A stretch of DNA of 64,000 bases, from positions 17,680-81,679 of the forward strand of contig JALHOJ010000002.1 in the NCBI GenBank assembly GCA_022843045.1, in the 5' to 3' direction. Source of the stretch: Phycisphaerales bacterium (GTDB lineage: Bacteria; Planctomycetota; Phycisphaerae; Phycisphaerales; UBA1924). The translations under genes and the position numbers were made by a program. The notes beneath the pieces are model-generated. The model saw only the letters and a program-made list of their open reading frames with translations, was not told the DNA's origin and did no database searches. Below, in pieces: positions 8,331-16,594 of this stretch. Each line of letters starts with the position of its first letter. Position 1 is the stretch's first letter.

Positions 8331-10298
8331 TTACACGCCTGCGAGGGCGGGCTTCTTGGCGGGCTCTGCCGACGCTTCTTTCTTGCCGTAGGTGCGGGCG
8401 GTCGGCTTGATCAAACTGGCGTCGATGGGAACAAAGTCGACGGTTGTCGTGCGGGATGCGGGGTCGTAGACGGCGCGGGTGGTCTTCATGAAGTTTGCGT
8501 CGTCACGCTCAGTGTGGTCCTCGCGATAGTGTGCCCCGCGGCTTTCGCGTCGCTCCAGCGCGCCCTTTGCGATCGCCTCGGCGATCAGCAGCATGTCGCC
8601 CATGGCTCGCGTGTAGCTCATGCTCTGGTTGGTCCAGGTCGCGGCGTCTGCGAGCTTCAGGCGGCTGTAGCGATCCTTGAGCTCCGTAAGCTTGCCCAGG
8701 CACTGCTTGAGGCGGGCTTCGCCTCGCACGACCGTGCACGCGGCTGTCATCTCGTCGCCCAGTTCCTTGCCGATCGCGTAGGGGTTCACTTCGACGTTGC
8801 GGTTGCCGGCGGGGTCCACTGCGTCCATCAAGCGCTTGACCTTGGCCTGCTCGCTTGCGACGGCGGCGTCGAAGACGCTCTGAGCCACGCTATCGGCGGG
8901 TTTCTTCGAGGGAGCTTCGTTCTTGATGTAGTTCACGACGCTGACGCCGCAGAAGAGGCCGTCGAAGATGCAGGAGAGCAGGGCGTTGGCACCCAGGCGA
9001 TTCGCACCGTGATAGGCGAAGTTGACTTCGCCGAAGGCGTAAATGCCCGGGATATTGGTCATGCTGTTGTTCGGCGCGCCCAGTTGCATGCCCAATCCGA
9101 TGTCAAAGTTGATCGGGGCGCGGCTGCCGCTCTTGTGCTTCGTGAGCGCATCGTTGGGGTTGTAGCTGCCCTTAGTGAACGTCGTCCACAGACCGCCCAT
9201 GCTGTAGTGGACAGCGGGGAAGATCTTCATGGGGCTGAAGCGGGGGTCGGCGCCCACGAACTTCTCGTAGATTTCGAGGATGCCGCCGAGCTTCTTGGTG
9301 AGGTAATCCGGGGCGAGGTGGGTGAGGTCGAGGTAGACCTGGTTCTGGCCGTCGACGCCCAGGCCGTCATTCACGCAGACGCTGAAGATCTCACGCGTCG
9401 CGATGTCACGCGGCACGATGTTGCCGTACGCCGGGTAGCGCTCTTCGAGGAAGTAGTACCGCTCGGCTTCGGGAATGTCCTTGGGGTTGCGGGTGTCGCC
9501 TTTCTTGCGAGGCACCCACACGCGTCCGCCTTCACCGCGGGCGGACTCGCTCATGAGACGGAGCTTGTCTGCGCCGGGGATTGCGGTGGGGTGCACCTGG
9601 ATCATTTCCGGGTTGCCGTACCACACGCCGGCTTGATAGCAACGAGCGGCGGCGGCGCCGGTACAGATGACGCTCTGGGTGCTCTTCCCGTACACGAGGC
9701 CATTGCCGCCCGTGGCCATGACGACGGCGTCGGCCCGGAACGAACGAATCTGCATCGTTCGAAGGTCCTGGGCGACAATGCCCACGGCCTTGCCGTCTTC
9801 GATGATGGGCCACAGGAACTCCCAGAACTCGTACTTACTGACCTTGCCTTCCGCTTCGTAGCGGCGGACCTGTTCGTCCAACGCGTAGATCAGTTGCTGG
9901 CCCGTGGTCGCGCCAGCAAAGTGCGTGCGCTTGAAGAGCGAGCCGCCGAAGAGGCGCAGGTCGCGGTTGCCCTCGTTGGTGCGGTTAAAGGGAACGCCCA
10001 TGCGGTCAAGCAGGTCGATGATGCGTGGGGCCCAGTTGGCCATTTCGAGCACGGGGTGCTGATCCGCGAGGAAGTCCCCGCCGTAGATCGTTTCGTCGAA
10101 GTGCTCGTATTCGGAGTAGCCCTGCTGCCGCGCGACTTCATTGCAGGCGTTGATGCCGCCCTGAGCGCAGACGCTGTGCGAGCGTTTGACGGGGACGAGG
10201 GAGAAGAGGTCGACAGGCGTGCCGGCCTCGGCGATGCGAACGGACGCGGCGAGGCCCGCCAGTCCGCCGCCGACCACGATGACTCGTTGCTGTGCCAT
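8331..10298 (-). CDS. sdhA: Succinate dehydrogenase/fumarate reductase flavoprotein subunit
   Basis: Oxidises succinate to fumarate on covalent FAD. 655 residues from ATG. The N-terminal dinucleotide fold is GGGLAGLAASVRIAEAG. The FAD-linking histidine is in RSHSVCAQGGINA. The substrate region has HPTAIPGADKLRLMSESARG with the catalytic arginine just after, and LLSCIFDGLFCGV lies late in the FAD domain. The helical C-terminal domain is complete. Gene order sdhC-sdhA-sdhB and the cytochrome b558 partner place it in the group shared by Bacillus-like and epsilonproteobacterial enzymes, which reduce menaquinone; direction in vivo cannot be read from sequence. It is separated from sdhC by 135 bases with a small hairpin. 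Confidence 0.96.
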   Translation of the reverse strand: MAQQRVIVVGGGLAGLAASVRIAEAGTPVDLFSLVPVKRSHSVCAQGGINACNEVARQQGYSEYEHFDETIYGGDFLADQHPVLEMANWAPRIIDLLDRMGVPFNRTNEGNRDLRLFGGSLFKRTHFAGATTGQQLIYALDEQVRRYEAEGKVSKYEFWEFLWPIIEDGKAVGIVAQDLRTMQIRSFRADAVVMATGGNGLVYGKSTQSVICTGAAAARCYQAGVWYGNPEMIQVHPTAIPGADKLRLMSESARGEGGRVWVPRKKGDTRNPKDIPEAERYYFLEERYPAYGNIVPRDIATREIFSVCVNDGLGVDGQNQVYLDLTHLAPDYLTKKLGGILEIYEKFVGADPRFSPMKIFPAVHYSMGGLWTTFTKGSYNPNDALTKHKSGSRAPINFDIGLGMQLGAPNNSMTNIPGIYAFGEVNFAYHGANRLGANALLSCIFDGLFCGVSVVNYIKNEAPSKKPADSVAQSVFDAAVASEQAKVKRLMDAVDPAGNRNVEVNPYAIGKELGDEMTAACTVVRGEARLKQCLGKLTELKDRYSRLKLADAATWTNQSMSYTRAMGDMLLIAEAIAKGALERRESRGAHYREDHTERDDANFMKTTRAVYDPASRTTTVDFVPIDASLIKPTARTYGKKEASAEPAKKPALAGV

Positions 10299-10433
10299 GG
10301 GATTCGCTCGAAACGGGCCTAGATGGGGCCCGGGGTGTGCTGGGACAAGGATGCGAGGACGGAGTTGGTTTCGTCTGAACTGTCGAATCGGATCAAACGA
10401 TCCGCTCAGTAGTTTCCCCGAGGCAAACGAGGA

Positions 10434-11342
10434 TTACTGGCCCGATGAAACGCCTTGGTTGCTGACGGTGGTCATGGGGAGGGATTCTTCCGCGCGACTC
10501 TCGATGGTGCCGGGCTGTGGTGGGAGCTTCACTTTCTGCTTGTCGAGCAGTCGTTGCTCCACTTCTCGCATCTCGTTGGGCGGCGTGATCAACGCGCCCG
10601 CGAGGCTCATCCACGCCATGCCCATCAGGCCAACGCCCACCATCGCGCACACGTAACCCCAGCGGCGCTGGGCCGGAGCGGAGACGGTGAGGCCCCAGGT
10701 GATGGCGGCGGTCCAGAGGCCATTGGCGAAGTGGTAGACGCTCGCGGTGATGCCCACGAAGTAAAAGAGGCTGGTCACCACGCCCATCGCGGTGAAGTCG
10801 GTATTGCTACCTCGCAGCGCGGCGGCGAGCGTGCTCGCGGCGTAGTCAGCGGACCACTTGGCGTCGCCTGGAATCAGGAATTCCCAACCCCAGCGGAGCG
10901 TCGCGACGTGGTAGAAGATGTAGAAGATCGCGATGTAGCCGGTGATGCGCTGCAGCGAGTAGCGCCAGTTGGACTGGTAGGCGTATCGCGCGGTGTTGGC
11001 CTTGCCCGTGCGGGCGTAGTAGACGCCCAGAATGCTGTGGAAGGCGATGGAGACCCACAGCACGATCTCAATCAGCAGAAGGTGCGGAATCTGGTTGTTG
11101 ATCCACTGCACTTCCTTCCAGAAGTAATGGACGCCGCCCGAGATGATGGTCTCGTCGGCGCCTTCACTGCGCAGACCCCACTTGCCCCAAAGCAGGCTGC
11201 TGTTGGTCGTCAGGTGGGCGATCAGGAAGACGCCGATGGGGACGATGCCGGTGAGGCTGTGCAGCCGGCGGAGGAGGAAGTAGTTCTTCTCCATGAAGCC
11301 GGGGGAAGAGGACGTGGGGGCGGGGGTTTCGGGTGTGCTCAC
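10434..11342 (-). CDS. sdhC: Succinate dehydrogenase cytochrome b558 subunit
   Basis: Membrane anchor and heme b subunit of complex II. About 302 residues from a GTG at 11342; an ATG at 11294 (MEKNYFLLRRLHSLTG) is the alternative and would drop a 16-residue Pro/Ser linker. Five membrane segments are visible, with histidines in LRRLHSL, LIAHLTTN, AFHSILG, YHVATL and YHFANGLW as candidate axial ligands. A single large subunit replaces separate SdhC/SdhD. A repeated TTTCGC-like pyrimidine leader (complement of 11357-11386) precedes the start, with no Shine-Dalgarno site. It begins the sdh run; a DUF1844 gene lies 88 bases upstream on the same strand. Confidence 0.92.
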   Translation of the reverse strand: MSTPETPAPTSSSPGFMEKNYFLLRRLHSLTGIVPIGVFLIAHLTTNSSLLWGKWGLRSEGADETIISGGVHYFWKEVQWINNQIPHLLLIEIVLWVSIAFHSILGVYYARTGKANTARYAYQSNWRYSLQRITGYIAIFYIFYHVATLRWGWEFLIPGDAKWSADYAASTLAAALRGSNTDFTAMGVVTSLFYFVGITASVYHFANGLWTAAITWGLTVSAPAQRRWGYVCAMVGVGLMGMAWMSLAGALITPPNEMREVEQRLLDKQKVKLPPQPGTIESRAEESLPMTTVSNQGVSSGQ

Positions 11343-11430
11343 GAGGGAAGCCCTGGGGAAAAGCGAAAAACGGCAAAGCGACAAGCAGCAATTGAACGCG
11401 GTTCGGAGGCGACCCGCGAGATCAGTTTCG

Positions 11431-11991
11431 TCAGGTTGTGCCGCCCAGGTGCAATCCTGGCGCGCCGCCTGACAAACCGGGGCCGGCCATGCCGCCCAAG
11501 CCCATCGCGCCGCCTGGCCCGCCACCAGGTCCGCCCTGGGGCTTGATGCGGCCTTCCTGCACAGCCTTGGCGACAGCCTTGGACAACTCGACGAAAGCAA
11601 GGCGCAGTTCGCTGACGCTGCGGGTCATGAACGCCTGTTCTTCTTCGGTCAGGTTGCCCTTGGTCTTCTCTTCGAGGATGCAGAGCATGTCAATGTGCAG
11701 CTTGGCATAGTCGAGGGCGACCACTGCCTGACCCGTGCGCGGGTCAGGGAAGTAGCCCATGTAGCTCATCGCCTGGGTCGCGAGCATCGCGACGATGTCC
11801 TTGAAGCCCATCGGGCCGGCTTCGGCTTCTTCGCCTTCTTCGCCCGCGGGGCCTGCGGCTGCGGGCATTGCGCCCAGCGGAGCCTTCTTGGCCGCGACTT
11901 TCGCCGCGGCTTGCTGTTCCAACCGTTCCTTCTCGGCTTGGGCCTGGCTCTTCCAGTCAGAGTCGATGATGAGTTTGGGTTGGTCGGCCAT
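11431..11991 (-). CDS. DUF1844 domain-containing protein
   Basis: 186 residues from the ATG at 11991 (MADQPKLIIDSDWK). The start was chosen because the DUF1844 pattern begins with this short acidic stretch; the longer frame upstream is unlike protein. A coiled-coil-like charged segment (QAEKERLEQQAAAKVAAKK) comes first. The DUF1844 core (about 75-150) includes ALDYAKLHIDMLCILEEKT and LTEEEQAFM, and a Gly/Pro/Met-rich tail ends the protein. The function of the family is unknown. It lies directly upstream of sdhC on the same strand and may share its transcript. It is divergent from the parvulin-like lipoprotein gene. Confidence 0.85.
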   Translation of the reverse strand: MADQPKLIIDSDWKSQAQAEKERLEQQAAAKVAAKKAPLGAMPAAAGPAGEEGEEAEAGPMGFKDIVAMLATQAMSYMGYFPDPRTGQAVVALDYAKLHIDMLCILEEKTKGNLTEEEQAFMTRSVSELRLAFVELSKAVAKAVQEGRIKPQGGPGGGPGGAMGLGGMAGPGLSGGAPGLHLGGTT

Positions 11992-12234
11992 GGGTCGCGG
12001 GTTCCTTGCTGCGAAGGCGAAGATGGGACGGTCAGTCCGGGCCGAGAAACGGCTCCAGAAAGCCTGGGTCGAGCATGGGAACGAATCCCGGCGCTCGCGT
12101 ACGCTCAGTGTAAGCCTCCGAACCGCGCGGCGCGACCCTTTGGGCCTCGATTGTGCGGCTTTCCGGTGGTGGTTCCCCACGCGCGTTGGTTGCATCGGGC
12201 CGACGCGATTCATTCTGCGAGCAAGGCCGCCGCT

Positions 12235-13626
12235 ATGCGAGACATCAATCCACGCCCGTTCCGAGTTTGGCTTGCCGCGTGTATGTGCGTGCCGGGATTG
12301 GCGTGGCTGGGCGCGTGCGCTGGGGATGGCGCAGCGCCTCGCGCGAGTGCGGGGGAGTTGGGGCCGCCTCGGGCGCTCCGGCCGGCGGACTTTGCGAGCA
12401 GGCCTGGGGCACAGCCGCTGGGACCGCTTGATGTGAATGCGGTCAAGCCCGCGACGAGCCCGGACGTGGCGACTGATCTACCCGCGTTGGCGTCGGGCGT
12501 TGAGGTGATGGGTGATGTTCCCGCGGACACAAGCAGCGATGTGATCGCGCGGCCCGGCCTGCCCATGGCGAGCGGCGCGGCGAGGCCGATTGGTGCGCCG
12601 GTGTTCATCGATGCCAAGTTGGGCGACATCAACGGCAACCCGATCTTTGCGTCGATCTTCCTGGATTCGGGTTCGACGACAGTCGAACCGATCGGGCGGT
12701 TTCTCTCGGAAGAAGCCAGGCGGCGGCCCTTGCCGCAGTGGCGGGTGTTTGCTCGTGAGGAGATCTCCAAGCGCGTCGCGTTGTTTGTCCGCGACGAGAT
12801 TCTGCGAGCCGAGGCGCTCGCGACGCTCAACCAGGATCAGAAGGTCGGGTTCCTTGCGTTCATCGATCGCCTGCAGCGCGACGCGCAGCGGCGGATGGGC
12901 GGGTCGCGGGCAGTCGCGGAACGCACGCTCTCTCAGACCGAAGGCGTGACGTTTGACGAGTGGAAGCGGCGCGAGCGCGACAAGAACCTGATTCAGTTCC
13001 AGGTACAGGAAAAGGTGTCCAAGCGCGTGCAGGTGTCGGGGCGCGACATCGCGCAGCGGTACGACCAGTTGTACGACACGTTCAATCGCCCGCCGCTCGC
13101 GACGTTTCGACAAATTGTGGTGCCCGCGAGCAACGCGGAGGCGATTGCGGCGGTGCAGGCGAAGATCGACGCGAAGGAGTCGTTTGAGGCAATTGCCAAG
13201 AGCGAGGCGAACACGCATCGCCGCGCCACGGGCGGGCTGGAGGCTCGCGAGATCGCGGGTGATCGGAGCAACGCGGAGTTGTTCGCAAACGCAAAGCTGA
13301 ACGAGGCGGCGCGGACTGTGGAAGTGGGGCAGGTCGCCGGGCCTATCGATGTATCCGCGGGCAAGGCTTGGTTGTTCCTTGAGTCGATCCAGGACCGCTC
13401 GCAAGACCTGTACAACGCTCAGTTGGTGCTTGAAGACCGCATCCGCGAGGAGCGATTCAATCGCGCGTTGGAGCGGTACTTCACGCGGCTTGCGAATCGC
13501 ATGAACATCAGCGACACCAGCGATGTGGTCGAGCAACTCGCGCAGATCGCTGAGCGGCGGTACTTCCCGCAAGGCGCAACGGGCGCGAATCCGGCTTCCG
13601 CGCCGGCTGGCCCTCCCGCGAAGTGA
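12235..13626 (+). CDS. Parvulin-like (PpiC) peptidyl-prolyl isomerase lipoprotein
   Basis: 463 residues from the ATG at 12235. The N-terminus has a signal sequence ending in the lipobox LGAC, so it should be a lipoprotein. An Ala/Pro-rich linker of about 100 residues follows, then a SurA-like helical region. A parvulin-type domain occupies about 290-390 (FRQIVVPASNAEAIAA, with GGLEAREIAGDR where catalytic PPIases have GGDLG). Several active-site residues of true parvulins are not obvious, so it may act as a chaperone rather than an isomerase. The yraN gene starts 6 bases downstream, so the two are probably co-transcribed. Confidence 0.75.
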   Translation: MRDINPRPFRVWLAACMCVPGLAWLGACAGDGAAPRASAGELGPPRALRPADFASRPGAQPLGPLDVNAVKPATSPDVATDLPALASGVEVMGDVPADTSSDVIARPGLPMASGAARPIGAPVFIDAKLGDINGNPIFASIFLDSGSTTVEPIGRFLSEEARRRPLPQWRVFAREEISKRVALFVRDEILRAEALATLNQDQKVGFLAFIDRLQRDAQRRMGGSRAVAERTLSQTEGVTFDEWKRRERDKNLIQFQVQEKVSKRVQVSGRDIAQRYDQLYDTFNRPPLATFRQIVVPASNAEAIAAVQAKIDAKESFEAIAKSEANTHRRATGGLEAREIAGDRSNAELFANAKLNEAARTVEVGQVAGPIDVSAGKAWLFLESIQDRSQDLYNAQLVLEDRIREERFNRALERYFTRLANRMNISDTSDVVEQLAQIAERRYFPQGATGANPASAPAGPPAK

Positions 13627-13632
13627 GCACGC

Positions 13633-14103
13633 ATGGCAGTGCCCAAGCCGCCCACGTTGGTTGAGCGCGTCGGCCGGTGGGTGGCGATGGCGTTTGGCAC
13701 TGCGCGAAGTGAAGACCGCGATGAGGTGGGCCGGCTGGGTGAGCATGCCGCGGAACAGGAATTGAAGCGCTTGGGGTGGGAGATACTCGCACGCAACGCG
13801 CGGGTGCCTATGGGCGAGGCGGACTTGCTCGGGCGTGATCCAAAGGGCGTGTTCGTTGTCGTCGAAGTCAAGACGCGGGTGCGGGCGCGAGACGCATCGT
13901 CCAAGTCGCTCACCGTGTCGCCTTTCGCGAGCGTGACGGCGCGGAAGCGGGCGAAGCTGCGGGCCATTGCGAGGTACTTGGCGAAGCAGAACGGCTGGCC
14001 GATCAATCGGGTTCGGGTGGACGCCGTCGCAGTGGAGTTTCGACGCGAAGCGAACGGGTCGCTCAAGGCGATCGATGTGCGCATCGCGCATGGAGTTGCC
14101 TAA
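13633..14103 (+). CDS. yraN: YraN/UPF0102 family nuclease-fold protein
   Basis: 156 residues. The family signature is clear: GRLGEHAAEQELKRLGWEIL, GEADLLGRD and FVVVEVKTR. These give the E, D and ExK residues of a restriction-endonuclease-like (PD-ExK) fold. The biochemical role is unsettled; related proteins are linked to DNA processing. It starts 6 bases after the parvulin-like gene. Its stop lies 19 bases from the stop of the convergent sensor kinase, with no clear terminator between. Confidence 0.93.
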   Translation: MAVPKPPTLVERVGRWVAMAFGTARSEDRDEVGRLGEHAAEQELKRLGWEILARNARVPMGEADLLGRDPKGVFVVVEVKTRVRARDASSKSLTVSPFASVTARKRAKLRAIARYLAKQNGWPINRVRVDAVAVEFRREANGSLKAIDVRIAHGVA

Positions 14104-14122
14104 GTGGCAACCCGTGACATCA

Positions 14123-15781
14123 TCACTCGGCAAGGCGTGCGGCGATGCCGTTCGCGGGCAATGCCTCAACAGGAGACGCGGCGGCGGGAGGCGCGGGCGG
14201 GTGCAGCGTCACGGGGAGGATCAGGCTGAACATGGAGCCTCGGCCGACGTCGCTCACGAGTTGGATCTCCGCATTGAGCAGCGTCGCGAGGTCCTTGCAG
14301 ATCGCCAGGCCCAGGCCCGTGCCCGAGGCTTCACGAGTGTGGCCGCCCTCGGCCTGGTAGAACTTTTCGAAGATCAGTTGCTGTTCGTCCTTGGGAATGC
14401 CTGGGCCGTTGTCGATCACACTGATGCGCACGCGTTCTTCGCTATCAGCCCCGCCTCCCGCGGGCAGGCGCTCGGCCCGCAGCACGATTGAAGGCTCGCG
14501 CCCGGTCTTTTCGAGGGGCTGGCTGAACTTCACGGCGTTGCTGAGGAAGTTGAAGATGATCTGCTGGAGCTTGCGATGGTCGGTGCGGATGATGGGCACG
14601 TCGTCGGCGACTTCGAGCGTGGTGGTGACGTGCTTCTTGGTGGCCAGTGGATTGATGAGGCCAAGCAAGCCATCGCAGGAATCGCGGACGTTGACGAGTT
14701 CGATGCGAAGATCGACCTTGCCCGCTTCGATGCGGGCCATCTCGAGGAGGGAGTTGATCAACGCGAGCAATCCGCGACCGGCGGTCAGGATGTTCTCAAG
14801 ATATCGAATCCGCTTCAGCAGCGTTGCGCTGGGCTCGCCCTGTTCGAGTTCGCCTCGGGCGATTTCGAGCAGCAGTTCGGCGAATCCGTTGATGGAGTTC
14901 AATGGCGTGCGCAGTTCGTGGCTCACGCTGGCCAAAAACTCGCCCTTGAGCTTCGCGGCTTGGTGCAGCGAGGAGTTTGATGCCTCCAGTTCGTGGAGCT
15001 TGACGTCCATCGCCGCGTTGATGGCGCGGAGACGGTCTTGGGTGGCTTGCAGGTCGGTGACCATCCAGTTGAACGTCTCGGAGAGCTCCTGAAACTCATC
15101 GCCCGTCTGGATGTCGCTGCGGAAGGCGAGGTTGCCCTCGCGGGCGCGCTCGGCGGCGAGGCGGAGCTGGCCGACGGGTGCGAGCACGAGCTTGCGGGTG
15201 ATGACGTAAAAGACGACGAGGGCCGCGAGGAGCACCGCCGCGCCGGCCAGGAGGAGGTAGGCGGTGTTGGTGATTAGTTGCGAGGTTGCGGAGATGGAGG
15301 GGCGCTTGAGTTCGATGAGGCCGGCGAGTTGGCGGCCAGTGCCGCGAGCGCCGGTGGTCCAGACAGCGCGGGCGTAGCGGTACTCGCGGCTGGTGCCGAC
15401 CCAGGAGGCCCGCTGACGATCGACTTCCATGGGGCGAGCTTCGAAGAACGTGATGCTCTCTCGCACGAACGGATCGTCGTCGACGCGGGCCTCGGCGAGC
15501 GTGAGCATGCGAGCGCTGATGCCAGCGCGCTGTGTGGTGACGATGCCCGGTGCGGGCAGGTTCCAGAGGCGACCGGGCGATGGGGGGCCGGTGAGGGAGT
15601 TTTCTGATTCGCCCAGACGCTCCCACACCGCGACCATCTGACGCGAGACTTCGAGCTGGCCTTCGTCGATGAGGCGGGTCATGCGAATCCACGGCGCCAC
15701 CATCGCGGCGAGCACGACGAGAGTCGTGGCGACGCTGAATACGAGCAAGCACTTGGCAGCGAGGGAAAGACCGCGGAACAC
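14123..15781 (-). CDS. Membrane sensor histidine kinase (HAMP-HisKA-HATPase)
   Basis: 552 residues from a GTG. TM1 at about 8-30, an extracytoplasmic sensor region to about 170, TM2 at 172-195, HAMP at about 195-255. HisKA has FLASVSHELRTPL with phosphoacceptor His288. The ATPase domain has the N box (FNFLSNAVKF), G1 (VIDNGPGI) and G2 (GTGLGLAI). No receiver domain is fused and no response regulator is adjacent, so this is an orphan kinase in the window. The sensor region does not match a domain I recognise. Confidence 0.94.
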   Translation of the reverse strand: MFRGLSLAAKCLLVFSVATTLVVLAAMVAPWIRMTRLIDEGQLEVSRQMVAVWERLGESENSLTGPPSPGRLWNLPAPGIVTTQRAGISARMLTLAEARVDDDPFVRESITFFEARPMEVDRQRASWVGTSREYRYARAVWTTGARGTGRQLAGLIELKRPSISATSQLITNTAYLLLAGAAVLLAALVVFYVITRKLVLAPVGQLRLAAERAREGNLAFRSDIQTGDEFQELSETFNWMVTDLQATQDRLRAINAAMDVKLHELEASNSSLHQAAKLKGEFLASVSHELRTPLNSINGFAELLLEIARGELEQGEPSATLLKRIRYLENILTAGRGLLALINSLLEMARIEAGKVDLRIELVNVRDSCDGLLGLINPLATKKHVTTTLEVADDVPIIRTDHRKLQQIIFNFLSNAVKFSQPLEKTGREPSIVLRAERLPAGGGADSEERVRISVIDNGPGIPKDEQQLIFEKFYQAEGGHTREASGTGLGLAICKDLATLLNAEIQLVSDVGRGSMFSLILPVTLHPPAPPAAASPVEALPANGIAARLAE

Positions 15782-15829
15782 GGGCGGATGTTAGAAGAGG
15801 CGAACGGGGAGCGGCGAACTGGGAGCGGA

Positions 15830-16543
15830 TTAGGGCGCAGGTGGATTGGTGCCGTGCTTGGCGGCGTGGCTGGCGGCGTCGGCTTCGAGGAGTGGTTTGA
15901 GCCTGGCGACTTCTTTGGCGTCCAGAATCCAGTAGCCGGTCACGAATGGCTCGCTGAGCACCTGCGCGGCTTCGTCGGAGAGCCAGACGTATGGAATGAG
16001 CGGTCCTTCGAGCGTTGTGCCAAGACAGTGCGAGTTCGCGACGATGTGGATCGTAATGTGTCCGGGAATCCAGGCGGCTTCGGCATCGACGGCGTGTTCT
16101 TCGCCGTAAATATGGAGAAACTCGCCGTCGTCGGTTTCGATGAGCCAGATCAGGATGTCGTCGCCATAGTCCGTGGCGAAGACCCGGCGGGCGGGAATGT
16201 TCCAAGTTTCGACGAGGGCGTCCGTGCGGACGTTGGTGCGGGCGATGATGCGTTCCCGTCCCGTGATGGCGGCGAAGAGGATCGCAGGCAGAGGCTTGGC
16301 GAATACCAGACCGATCAGGATCAGAATCGTGGCCAACGCGGCGAGCAGGATCCTCGGGAATCCAGAGAACGCGCCCAGGGAGAGCAGACAGGCGATACCG
16401 ATGCCCCCGCACACGAGCAGACATCCGCCGCGAGTGATGGTGGAGAAGACGGCCTCGAGCTTGGTGACGGGGATGGTCTCGGGCGCGGTGACCTTCGCAT
16501 GTTCCTCGAGCGTGATCGGACGTGTGGATCGCTGGATTGGCAT
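15830..16543 (-). CDS. Hypothetical membrane protein
   Basis: 237 residues from ATG, not assigned to a known family. Two adjacent hydrophobic segments (about 38-58 and 64-90) are followed by a soluble domain of about 140 residues, rich in Trp and acidic residues (DDILIWLIETDDGEFLHI, LPLLEAD near the end). The pattern suggests a membrane-anchored cytoplasmic domain. It lies 48 bases upstream of the sensor kinase on the same strand and could share its transcript, which is the only hint of function. It diverges from miaB with 51 bases between the starts. Confidence 0.7.
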   Translation of the reverse strand: MPIQRSTRPITLEEHAKVTAPETIPVTKLEAVFSTITRGGCLLVCGGIGIACLLSLGAFSGFPRILLAALATILILIGLVFAKPLPAILFAAITGRERIIARTNVRTDALVETWNIPARRVFATDYGDDILIWLIETDDGEFLHIYGEEHAVDAEAAWIPGHITIHIVANSHCLGTTLEGPLIPYVWLSDEAAQVLSEPFVTGYWILDAKEVARLKPLLEADAASHAAKHGTNPPAP

Positions 16544-16594
16544 GTTTACTCCCCGGGGGCGTTGCGCGTTCTGAATCCTACCATTGCCTCACTC

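Noticed and set aside
8316..10322. Long open frame opposite sdhA (668 codons)
   Set aside because: It is the antisense of a clear flavoprotein gene, with Val/Ala/His-rich composition typical of shadow frames in high-GC DNA.
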